36,981 bases of DNA from Paludibacteraceae bacterium (GTDB taxonomy: Bacteria > Bacteroidota > Bacteroidia > Bacteroidales > Paludibacteraceae): assembly GCA_017560605.1 (NCBI GenBank), contig JAFZEQ010000023.1:1-36981 (forward strand), written 5' to 3'. The position numbers and the translations under genes are program-made. The notes below the pieces were generated by a model. It was not told the DNA's origin, made no database searches, and was given only the letters and a program-made list of their open reading frames with translations. Shown here one piece after another: positions 24,220 to 32,125 of this stretch (positions are counted from its first letter, which is position 1; every line of letters begins with the position of its first letter).

Positions 24220-24834
24220 TTATGCTGTTTCGCTGTTTAATTGTTCTTTTAGTGCTTCTATAGCTCTTGCACGATGGCTAATGCTGTTCTTTATTTCAGC
24301 AGGTAAACTAGCAAAGGTTTTTTCATATCCTTCTGGCACAAACACTGGATCATATCCAAATCCTCCTTCACCTTCTTCCTTATTGCTGATATGTCCGCGT
24401 ACTATGCCTTGTAATTGTAGGGTGTTCTTTGGGGTTATCAACGTTACCACAGTACGAAACTGCGCACGGCGGTCAGCCACACCTTTCAGTTCGTCGAGTG
24501 CTTTACGGCGATTTGCTGCATCATTACACTTGTCCCCTGCCCAACGAGCAGTACGGACACCTGGCATACCTCCTAATGCATAGATTTCTAGACCTGTATC
24601 GTCCGCGAATACACCTTGTATTTTCTCCAATAGGCTAGGATGAGCATGCAGCCATGTCCAAATAGTTTGTGCTTTCAAAGCAGAGTTTTCCTCTAGCGTT
24701 TCACCTGTTTCATCGATCTCATCTGTGAAACCTATTTGTGCTAAACTCAACACTTCCACTTCTTGAGGTAGAATCTGGCATACCTCTTCTAATTTATGCT
24801 TGTTATTTGATGCAAATACAAATACTTGTTTCAT
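24220..24834 (-). CDS. rdgB: XTP/dITP diphosphatase (non-canonical purine NTP pyrophosphatase)
   Basis: A 204-residue HAM1/RdgB enzyme that hydrolyses ITP, dITP and XTP to monophosphates and so keeps deaminated purines out of nucleic acids. Family motifs are ASNNKHKLEEV at the start, FADDTGLEIYALGGMPGV with the catalytic acidic pair, ARWAG, EGGFGYDPVFVPEG and SHRARAIEAL near the end. The length matches the family. It has a good promoter with a leader of about 16 bases and leads the operon continuing into porZ and the GT-C-like gene. Confidence 0.95.
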   Translation of the reverse strand: MKQVFVFASNNKHKLEEVCQILPQEVEVLSLAQIGFTDEIDETGETLEENSALKAQTIWTWLHAHPSLLEKIQGVFADDTGLEIYALGGMPGVRTARWAGDKCNDAANRRKALDELKGVADRRAQFRTVVTLITPKNTLQLQGIVRGHISNKEEGEGGFGYDPVFVPEGYEKTFASLPAEIKNSISHRARAIEALKEQLNSETA

Positions 24835-24856
24835 TTTGTGAAAATTAAAAACCCTG

Positions 24857-24887
24857 CAAAGATACTTATTTTTGTGGAAATATCAAA
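24857..24887 (-). promoter_or_regulatory. Promoter of the rdgB-porZ operon
   Basis: On the minus strand TATCTTTG (24864-24857) and TTTG (24887-24884) are 19 bases apart. The leader before the rdgB ATG is short, about 16 bases. Confidence 0.68.
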
Positions 24888-24902
24888 ATATTTTGCTGTA
24901 GA

Positions 24903-24935
24903 TTTGGTGGGTTCGAACATTTTTTTATACTTTTG
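24903..24935 (+). promoter_or_regulatory. Promoter of the DUF2147 gene
   Basis: TTTG (24903-24906) and TACTTTTG (24928-24935), 21 bases apart, precede the ATG at 24998 by a leader of about 55 bases. Confidence 0.62.
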
Positions 24936-24997
24936 CCATCGATATCAGAGAAATCTGAATAAAGTAATAAATAACTAAATAGTTTACAAACACTAGT

Positions 24998-25417
24998 ATG
25001 AGAAAATTATTTTTATTATTTGCTTGCGTCTTTGCTACTATGGCAAGCGCACAGTCTGCCTTTTTAGGGGAGTGGGTAACCATCGATGATGAGTCAGGGC
25101 AAAAGAAATCAGTGGTGAATATTTACAAAGGATCAAATGGATTATACTATGGTAAAATCACTACATTGTTCAAAAATCCTAAATCTGTCTGCACAGCGTG
25201 TACAGGCAATTTGCACAATAAACCTATTGTGGGACTGGTTGTTGTACAAGATATGAAGTACAAGGATGGAGAACTTTATGGAGGAAAAATTCTTGATCCA
25301 AACAATGGAAAGTTTTATTACGCCAAAATGTCTATCAAAAATGGCAAGCTTGTACTGCGAGGTTCACTAGATAAAGCTGGTCTCCTTGGTAGAAGCCAAA
25401 CATGGGTTCGTAAATAA
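24998..25417 (+). CDS. Secreted DUF2147 protein
   Basis: A 139-residue protein with a signal peptide (MRKLFLLFACVFATMASAQ) and a DUF2147 domain: FLGEWVTIDDESGQKKSVV, then VCTACTGNLHNKPIVGLVV, GGKILDPNNGKFYYAKM and a C-terminal LRGSLDKAGLLGRSQTWVR. Members are small periplasmic or outer-membrane-associated beta-rich proteins of unknown function in Gram-negative bacteria. The CTAC pair is a possible disulfide. It has its own promoter and terminator and is monocistronic. Confidence 0.85.
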   Translation: MRKLFLLFACVFATMASAQSAFLGEWVTIDDESGQKKSVVNIYKGSNGLYYGKITTLFKNPKSVCTACTGNLHNKPIVGLVVVQDMKYKDGELYGGKILDPNNGKFYYAKMSIKNGKLVLRGSLDKAGLLGRSQTWVRK

Positions 25418-25430
25418 ATTTCAATCAATA

Positions 25431-25468
25431 AAAAAAATGAGATTGTCAAGCAGCAATCTCATTTTTTT
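25431..25468. terminator. Bidirectional terminator between DUF2147 and murG
   Basis: A perfect 15-base inverted repeat, AAAAAAATGAGATTG (25431-25445) and CAATCTCATTTTTTT (25454-25468), with an 8-base loop. It carries T-tracts for both strands and ends the dcw cluster as well as the DUF2147 gene. Confidence 0.8.
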
Positions 25469-25499
25469 ATTTTCTATCTGTAGTTAGTAAGTATCCCAG

Positions 25500-26627
25500 T
25501 TACTTTTTTGCCAATTTGATAACCTCATTGGCAATTATATTAGCTGAATCAGGTAAGGCTAATGTCAAAATGTTACGCTCTAGTGATTTTAGTTTATCAT
25601 TATTAGTTAATAGCTCTAACGCGGTTTCCACCATTTTACTTCCTGCTTCAATATCTTTTACCAATACAGCTGCGTCACGCCGAACTAATGCCATAGCGTT
25701 ATGTGTCTGGTGATCTTCTGCAACATTGGGTGAAGGTACAAGTACAGATGCTTTGCCCAGTAGGCACAGTTCTGAGATGGATGATGCTCCTGCACGAGAT
25801 ATAACTAAATCAGCTAGTGCGTATGCTTGAGGCATCTGGCTGATGAAATCAGTGCAGATAATCAGGTTGTTAGCTGCGTTTTTGTTGGTTCCTACTATTG
25901 CTGAAAGTGCTTGCTTACATTCCTCAAAATAGTATTTTCCAGTTTGCCAAACTACTTGAATGCCGCTATCAATGAGTTCCTGAAGATGTGTTTTGATACT
26001 GTCATTAATAGTTCGTGCTCCTAAACTACCTCCTATGATAAGTAGCGTCTTGCGGTCTGCTGAGAAATTTACGCCAAAAGATTGGTTAAAATATTCAATT
26101 GCATCCACTTTATTTCCCTCTTTTAGGTTTTGACGAACAGGATTGCCGGTTAATATCAGTTTTTCTGCTGGAAAAAAGCGTTCCATTCCTTCGTATGCAA
26201 CACATATTTTAGCAGCATCTTTTTTAAGCATTTTATTGGTTACGCCCGCAAAGCCATTTTGCTCCTGTAATAAGATTGGCACACCCATCTTAGCCGCTAC
26301 CTTCATAGCTGCGCCACTAGCATATCCGCCTACACCGACTCCTACATCAGGACGGAACTCACGAATAATGCGACGTACTTTGCACATTGAACGCACGAAA
26401 TCTATAGCGACTCTAATGTTACGCCATGGTCTTTTTCTGTCTAGTCCTCGAACTGGTAATCCTATGATTTGATAACCAGCTTGTGGCACACGCTCCATCT
26501 CCATACGACCTTCTGCGCCGACAAAGATGATTTCACAACTAGGGTCAATTCCACGCAAGGCGTTGGCAATACTTACGGCGGGGAAGATATGACCTCCTGT
26601 TCCGCCTCCAGAGATGAGAACTTTCAT
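25500..26627 (-). CDS. murG: UDP-GlcNAc:lipid I N-acetylglucosaminyltransferase
   Basis: A 375-residue GT-B glycosyltransferase that adds GlcNAc to lipid I to make lipid II at the inner face of the membrane. The N-terminal GGGTGGHIFPA loop, GVGGYASG, LQEQNGFAGVTNK and the UDP-sugar site SRAGASSISELC with PSPNVAEDHQTHNA are present. The ATG at 26627 gives MKVLISGGGTGGH; a GTG at 26681 would overlap the ftsW stop and add 18 residues unlike the family. It is the last gene of the cluster and is followed by a strong terminator rather than by murC. Confidence 0.95.
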   Translation of the reverse strand: MKVLISGGGTGGHIFPAVSIANALRGIDPSCEIIFVGAEGRMEMERVPQAGYQIIGLPVRGLDRKRPWRNIRVAIDFVRSMCKVRRIIREFRPDVGVGVGGYASGAAMKVAAKMGVPILLQEQNGFAGVTNKMLKKDAAKICVAYEGMERFFPAEKLILTGNPVRQNLKEGNKVDAIEYFNQSFGVNFSADRKTLLIIGGSLGARTINDSIKTHLQELIDSGIQVVWQTGKYYFEECKQALSAIVGTNKNAANNLIICTDFISQMPQAYALADLVISRAGASSISELCLLGKASVLVPSPNVAEDHQTHNAMALVRRDAAVLVKDIEAGSKMVETALELLTNNDKLKSLERNILTLALPDSANIIANEVIKLAKK

Positions 26628-26677
26628 ATATTCGTGTTTTAGAATATGCTGTCTTAATAAAAAATACTTTTCTAATA

Positions 26678-27934
26678 TCACATAACGATTTCTGGTACAT
26701 CTTGTTCGCTAGTGGTTTTTGTTATCACTTGGCGTTCTTGCAGTTCCTTTTGTTCGCGAGCAACACACATGATAATGCCAAAATACAAACTAGTCACTAT
26801 GGCACTCGTACCACCACGACTAATAAGCGGTAATGGTTGACCCGTTACGGGACCGATACCTACTGATACCATCATACTAATCAGTGCTTGGCACGTTAAC
26901 ATTAGTGCCAAGCCCATCACCATTAGCATTGCTGAGTAATCCGTATACTTACTACTGATTAAACAAGATCGGAAAAGGATAGATAAGTATAGTAACATTA
27001 GAAATACAGCGCCGATAATGCCTGATTCTTCTACTATTATGGCAAAAATATAATCAGCGAATGCTTGAGGTAAGAAGTCTCGTTCAATACTATTGCCAGG
27101 CAATAAACCAAATGGAGATGCACCACCACGAGCAACTGCTAACTTGGCAATTGTGCGTTGGTAATTATCTTCTAATGATTGTTTGGTATCTGTAGGTTCC
27201 TTTAATTCCAAAATCATATTGTCTACGCGATTAACCCATGTGGTTGTACGCTGCAATAATTTAGCTTCTATATTTCTACCAGGTTTTACATATACCTCTT
27301 TGATAAAGAAATAACCCGATGCCATTAATCCTATAGCAATCAATAGCACTGTACCCCAATACTTGATCTTGATGCGAGCTAAAAAGAACAATAAGAAGAT
27401 AATACCACCTAGCAGGATTGTTGTAGATAGATTATTAAATAATATCAGTATACACACAAAACCAGTTATTGCCAGCACAATATAAAAGTACTTTTTCTCA
27501 TCTTCATTCTTCTTAATTCTACTTAGCAAATCGCTCACCACAATAATCAATGTTAGTTTAGCTAGTTCTGATGGTTGAAACACGATACCACCTATACGTA
27601 ACCATCGTGTGGCTCCATTAATAGTAACACCCATACCTGCGTATGTTAGTAATAGCATACCAATAGATACTATCAAACCAATATATCCACACATACGGAT
27701 ATAATGACTAGGGATAAACTGTACAATGAATGCGACTACGACACCCGCACATAAAAACAATAGCTGGTTCAAAATAGGCCCGAGTGTACTTCCCTCAGAA
27801 AAAGCTAGTGTACTACTAGCTGAAAACATTGCTAGGGTAGCAACGATAATTAGCATACCGAACATTAACCAGTAAACCCGATCAATGTGTACGCATTTTT
27901 GTTTGATTTTTGCAATTAATTCGTCAATTTTCAT
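26678..27934 (-). CDS. ftsW: Lipid II polymerase/flippase-type division protein FtsW
   Basis: A 418-residue SEDS protein with about ten membrane helices. FtsW polymerises lipid II at the septum together with FtsI. The SEDS hallmarks are seen: GATRWLRIGGIVFQPSELAKL, the large loop with AVARGGASPFGLLPGN, DYIFAIIVEESG and the end PLPLISRGGTSAIVTSLYFG. Its place between murD and murG supports FtsW rather than RodA. The ATG at 27934 is 12 bases after the murD stop. Confidence 0.93.
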   Translation of the reverse strand: MKIDELIAKIKQKCVHIDRVYWLMFGMLIIVATLAMFSASSTLAFSEGSTLGPILNQLLFLCAGVVVAFIVQFIPSHYIRMCGYIGLIVSIGMLLLTYAGMGVTINGATRWLRIGGIVFQPSELAKLTLIIVVSDLLSRIKKNEDEKKYFYIVLAITGFVCILILFNNLSTTILLGGIIFLLFFLARIKIKYWGTVLLIAIGLMASGYFFIKEVYVKPGRNIEAKLLQRTTTWVNRVDNMILELKEPTDTKQSLEDNYQRTIAKLAVARGGASPFGLLPGNSIERDFLPQAFADYIFAIIVEESGIIGAVFLMLLYLSILFRSCLISSKYTDYSAMLMVMGLALMLTCQALISMMVSVGIGPVTGQPLPLISRGGTSAIVTSLYFGIIMCVAREQKELQERQVITKTTSEQDVPEIVM

Positions 27935-27946
27935 AGCTAATATAGT

Positions 27947-29281
27947 TTATAGGTTTCTTACACATTGGATAAACTGCTCGCCACGATCTTCATAATTTTT
28001 GAACAAATCAAAACTAGCGCAGCATGGTGACAATAATACTGTTTCTCCGTCCTTAGCAACAGCATAAGCACTCTTAACCGCATCTTCCATACTACCTACG
28101 GATGCAAACTCAATACCCATTCCTTCGAAGTGCTTTATCAATTTGCTATTGTCTTTACCCATAAAGATTAAGTAACAGCATTTTTCTTTGACAAGTTCAT
28201 CTATCTCGCTATAATCATTACCCTTATCAGTTCCGCCCAAGATAAGAATAGTACGAGTGCGCATACTTTCCAGTGCATACCAGCAAGAGTTGACATTCGT
28301 TGCTTTTGAGTCGTTAATATACCTTACGCCACGGACTGTACTTACATATTGTAGACGATGGTTAACACCCGCAAATTGCTGTAGACTTTCGCGAATAACA
28401 TCGTTTTTGATGTTCAATATTTGTGCAGCCAATCCTGCTGCCATTGAGTTGTACTGATTATGTTTACCCTTTAAACATAACTCATCTAGAGGTATTTGTA
28501 GTGGAGCGATGTCTTTATTAATGTGTACTATCATATTACTACCATCTGTGTAAGCCATGTTTTGTTCTTGACTGCCAAATGGATAGAGTGTAGCTTGTGG
28601 ATTAATGCGAGCTATCTCGCGGTTTATTACAGGATCCTCGCTCCAGTATATGAATGCATCGCTAACTGACTGATTGCGAGTGATGCGGAATTTTGCATCG
28701 ACATAATTCTGAAATTCATAATCATAACGATCCAAGTGGTCTGGTGTAATGTTGAGCAAGATGGCTATATCAGCTTTAAAATCATAGCAGTTATCCAATT
28801 GGAATGATGATAACTCTATTACATAATATTTGTGATCCTCTTGGGCCACTTGCAAAGCCAATGAATTACCGATGTTACCTGCTAAACCTACGTCTAGACC
28901 TGCACGGCGTAACATATCAAACAACAAGGATGTTGTAGTTGTTTTGCCATTAGAACCTGTGATGCAAATCATCTTGGCATCTGTATAGCGTGAAGCAAAC
29001 TCAATTTCTGAAAGAATAGGAGTGCCCTGCGCTATCAATTGACGCAACAAAGGAGTAGTTAGCGGAATACCTGGTGACTTAATCACCTCATCCGCATTCA
29101 AAATCAAATCAACACTATGCTGGCCAGATTCCCAAGCAATCTCGTGTTGCTGTAGAAGTGCTTGGTACATAGGTGAGATATGTCCCATGTCACTTACAAA
29201 CACATCCATTCCTTTAGCTTTTGCTAAAATAGCTGCGCCTGTACCTGATTCGCCAGCACCTAGAATAACAATTCGTTTCAT
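27947..29281 (-). CDS. murD: UDP-N-acetylmuramoylalanine:D-glutamate ligase
   Basis: A 444-residue Mur ligase that adds D-Glu to UDP-MurNAc-L-Ala using ATP. It has an N-terminal Rossmann-like domain (IVILGAGESGTGAA), the ATP loop ITGSNGKTTTTSLL, NITPDHLDRYD, HRLQYVSTVRGVRYINDSKATN and LSPCCASFDLFKNYEDRG. It starts 3 bases after mraY ends and runs into ftsW with 12 bases between. Confidence 0.95.
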   Translation of the reverse strand: MKRIVILGAGESGTGAAILAKAKGMDVFVSDMGHISPMYQALLQQHEIAWESGQHSVDLILNADEVIKSPGIPLTTPLLRQLIAQGTPILSEIEFASRYTDAKMICITGSNGKTTTTSLLFDMLRRAGLDVGLAGNIGNSLALQVAQEDHKYYVIELSSFQLDNCYDFKADIAILLNITPDHLDRYDYEFQNYVDAKFRITRNQSVSDAFIYWSEDPVINREIARINPQATLYPFGSQEQNMAYTDGSNMIVHINKDIAPLQIPLDELCLKGKHNQYNSMAAGLAAQILNIKNDVIRESLQQFAGVNHRLQYVSTVRGVRYINDSKATNVNSCWYALESMRTRTILILGGTDKGNDYSEIDELVKEKCCYLIFMGKDNSKLIKHFEGMGIEFASVGSMEDAVKSAYAVAKDGETVLLSPCCASFDLFKNYEDRGEQFIQCVRNL

Positions 29282-29284
29282 AGT

Positions 29285-30556
29285 TTATCGTATTTTTAAT
29301 GTTAGGATAGTCAATGCTGCCAAAATCATTGTTACGATCCAAAAACGCAACACAATCTTCGTTTCATGTTGCAACGGACCTCTACCTTTGAATAGTACTT
29401 TGCAGCTAGGGTCGATCTTATGAACTTGATCCAATGAGGTGCGATAGTGATCGTGTATTGGAGCGCGTTTCCAAATGCGTAGATGAATGCCTTTTTTCTT
29501 GAACAGTTTGTACACTTGTGTTTGTAATATCACACTCAAACTCTCCATGACAAATACTCCGCACAAGATAGGTAAAAGCAACTCTTTGTGAATAATCATC
29601 GCGCTTACACCTATGATACCACCAATAGTTAAACTACCTGTATCACCCATAAATACCTGAGCAGGAAAACCGTTCCACCAAAGGAAACCGATCAATGCAC
29701 CAATAAATGAAGCTAAGAAGATAGTTAACTCTTCACTGCCTGGGATGTACATGATGTCAAAATAATCGGCAAATATCACATTGCCACTCAGGTATGCCAG
29801 CACGAGCAGAGCCAACCCCATAATGGCTGAGTTGCCCGCACACATACCATCCATACCATCGTTCAAGTTAGCACCGTTACTAACCGAGACTACTACAAGA
29901 ACGGTTAATAAAACAAAAAATATCCAACCTGCTCGATATTTGTTTTCCTCGCCCATAAACGAGAATATATCCGCATAATTGAAGTCATGAGTCTTAAAAA
30001 ATGGAATAGTAGTACGAGTAGATTTAACTTCAGGAGATTTGTCGTATACAGTTATGTTGTCCTCTACATTGCGTATAACGCGTTCATTCATAACTACTTC
30101 TGGGCTATAACGAAGAGTCAAACCGACAATCAAGCCAAGTAGTACTTGACCTGCAATTTTGATCCAGCCGTTTAAACCATCTTTGTTTTTGCGGAAGGTT
30201 TTTATATAGTCATCTGCAAAACCTATACTACCCAATATAACTGTTGTTAGTAGCATCAATACCATATAGATATTGCTGAGTTTTCCTATCAGGAGACATG
30301 GTATCAATATGGCAGCAATTATAACTACACCACCCATTGTAGGTACACCTTTTTTTGCCACATTGAATGGATCGATAGTCTCGTCACGTTGAGTTTCTGA
30401 TATATGCTTCCGTTGAAGCAATCTGATAAACCAACGACCAACCCATATGCTAATACACATAGCCAATACGCCGGCTACCACGGCGCGGAATGAAATATAC
30501 TTCATCAATCCAGAGCCTGGAAAATCATTCAAACAATTAACTAAATGATAAATCAT
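29285..30556 (-). CDS. mraY: Phospho-N-acetylmuramoyl-pentapeptide transferase
   Basis: A 423-residue polytopic membrane enzyme that transfers phospho-MurNAc-pentapeptide to undecaprenyl phosphate, giving lipid I. Family motifs are KKGVPTMGGVVII, FADDYIK with the acidic pair, NGANLNDGMDGMCAG and FMGDTGSL, with the histidine-rich loop HLRIWKRAPIHDHYR near the end. It is longer than the E. coli enzyme (360) because of an insert around residues 150-210, usual in Bacteroidota. The gene lies 42 bases after murE. Confidence 0.95.
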   Translation of the reverse strand: MIYHLVNCLNDFPGSGLMKYISFRAVVAGVLAMCISIWVGRWFIRLLQRKHISETQRDETIDPFNVAKKGVPTMGGVVIIAAILIPCLLIGKLSNIYMVLMLLTTVILGSIGFADDYIKTFRKNKDGLNGWIKIAGQVLLGLIVGLTLRYSPEVVMNERVIRNVEDNITVYDKSPEVKSTRTTIPFFKTHDFNYADIFSFMGEENKYRAGWIFFVLLTVLVVVSVSNGANLNDGMDGMCAGNSAIMGLALLVLAYLSGNVIFADYFDIMYIPGSEELTIFLASFIGALIGFLWWNGFPAQVFMGDTGSLTIGGIIGVSAMIIHKELLLPILCGVFVMESLSVILQTQVYKLFKKKGIHLRIWKRAPIHDHYRTSLDQVHKIDPSCKVLFKGRGPLQHETKIVLRFWIVTMILAALTILTLKIR

Positions 30557-30598
30557 ATTTTTTTATAAATAAAATATTCGACTTATGTTCTAACATTT

Positions 30599-32095
30599 TT
30601 ATAATTCGGCACAAGCTTTAACTACTTCATGGTCATCAAAATGATGTTTAACACCCTTGATGATTTGATAGTCTTCGTGTCCTTTACCTGCAACCAAAAC
30701 GACATCACCAGCTTTAGCCAATGTACATGCAGTCTTGATAGCTGATGCACGATCTTCTATCATAAGTACACGATGTAATTCTTCTGCAGTGAGTCCTGCT
30801 GCCATATCTTGCAGGATGGCATATGGTTCTTCGTCGCGTGGATTGTCTGAGGTTAATATTAATTGTGTACTATTGTCGTATGCTATTCGTGCCATAATGG
30901 GACGCTTACCTGTGTCGCGATTGCCTCCACAACCTACTACTGTGATAACTTGTGCAGGAGTATCCTGCTTTCCTGCATTCGAAGCGACAATGTCGTTAAT
31001 AGTTTTGAGAACATTTTCTACCGCATCAGGTGTATGCGCGTAATCAATGATGCCAGTCCACCCTTGTTTAGAATGAATGGTCTCGAAACGACCATTGACA
31101 GGTGATAAGCCACTCAAGATGCGCAATACTTCTAATGCATCTACGCCCAATGCTACTCCACATCCATAAATCAATAGTAGATTGCTAACATTGAATTTGC
31201 CAACCAATGGAACAAATACTTCTGTATTAACAGCACCAAGTGTACTTTGAATGCGCAATAGCATTCCGTCAAAACCAGCTTCTAGGATTTTACCACGGAA
31301 ATCTGCCATACTATGAGTAGAATAGGTGTATATGTGAGCTCGACTATTTTGAGTCATTACCAACCCGTTTTTGTCATCTATATTCGTGATAGCGAAAGCA
31401 TCCTTGGACAGATGATCAAAGAGACACTTTTTGGTGTCGCGGTAATGGTCAAATGTCTTGTGGTAATCCATATGATCGCGGGTTAGATTGGTAAACAGTG
31501 CACCTGCAAATTCTAGACCTGCAATGCGTTGTTGGGCAATCGCGTGACTACTTACCTCCATAAAGGCGTAAGTGCAACCTGCTTCTACCATTTTTGCTAA
31601 TAAAGCATTAAGTGATAATGCATCTGGAGTTGTATGAGTCGCTACTATAGCCTCGTCATTGACATAATTAACCACCGTTGATAGTAGTCCGACTTTCTCG
31701 CCTAAACGTTTAAATAGCTTGTACAATAGTGTAGCTGTCGTTGTTTTACCATTGGTACCTGTTACACCGATTAACTTAAGTGACTTTGATGGCTCTCCAT
31801 ACCAAATGTGTGCCATCTTACCTAGTGCCTCATCACTATTTTTAACCAGTATATACACAGCTCCTTTGCTCTCGGATGGTATATGCGCTGCATTTTCTAA
31901 TATCACCGCACTAGCACCTTTCTCGACACATTGTTCGATATAATCATGACCATCCACAGTGGTACCTACTTGTGCCACGAAGATGTTGCCAGGTACTACA
32001 CGGCGGGAGTCTGATTGGATACCATTTACCTCTATGTCTGTATTACCTAGAGTTTGCAATACCTCTATTCCTTGGAGTAATTGGATGAGTTTCAT
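30599..32095 (-). CDS. murE: UDP-MurNAc-tripeptide synthetase, meso-diaminopimelate-adding
   Basis: A 498-residue Mur ligase adding the third amino acid of the stem peptide. The ATP loop is GVTGTNGKTTTATLLY, with MEVSSHAIAQQRIAG and TNLTRDHMDYHKTFDHYR after it. The substrate-selecting motif reads DNPRDEEP; the DNPR form is the hallmark of meso-diaminopimelate ligases and not of lysine-adding ones. The ATG at 32095 gives MKLIQLLQGIEVL; a TTG at 32119 would add eight residues and is less likely. The gene starts 30 bases after ftsI ends. Confidence 0.95.
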   Translation of the reverse strand: MKLIQLLQGIEVLQTLGNTDIEVNGIQSDSRRVVPGNIFVAQVGTTVDGHDYIEQCVEKGASAVILENAAHIPSESKGAVYILVKNSDEALGKMAHIWYGEPSKSLKLIGVTGTNGKTTTATLLYKLFKRLGEKVGLLSTVVNYVNDEAIVATHTTPDALSLNALLAKMVEAGCTYAFMEVSSHAIAQQRIAGLEFAGALFTNLTRDHMDYHKTFDHYRDTKKCLFDHLSKDAFAITNIDDKNGLVMTQNSRAHIYTYSTHSMADFRGKILEAGFDGMLLRIQSTLGAVNTEVFVPLVGKFNVSNLLLIYGCGVALGVDALEVLRILSGLSPVNGRFETIHSKQGWTGIIDYAHTPDAVENVLKTINDIVASNAGKQDTPAQVITVVGCGGNRDTGKRPIMARIAYDNSTQLILTSDNPRDEEPYAILQDMAAGLTAEELHRVLMIEDRASAIKTACTLAKAGDVVLVAGKGHEDYQIIKGVKHHFDDHEVVKACAEL

Positions 32096-32125
32096 ATAAC
32101 TGGACTTATTAGTTGACAAATTAGT

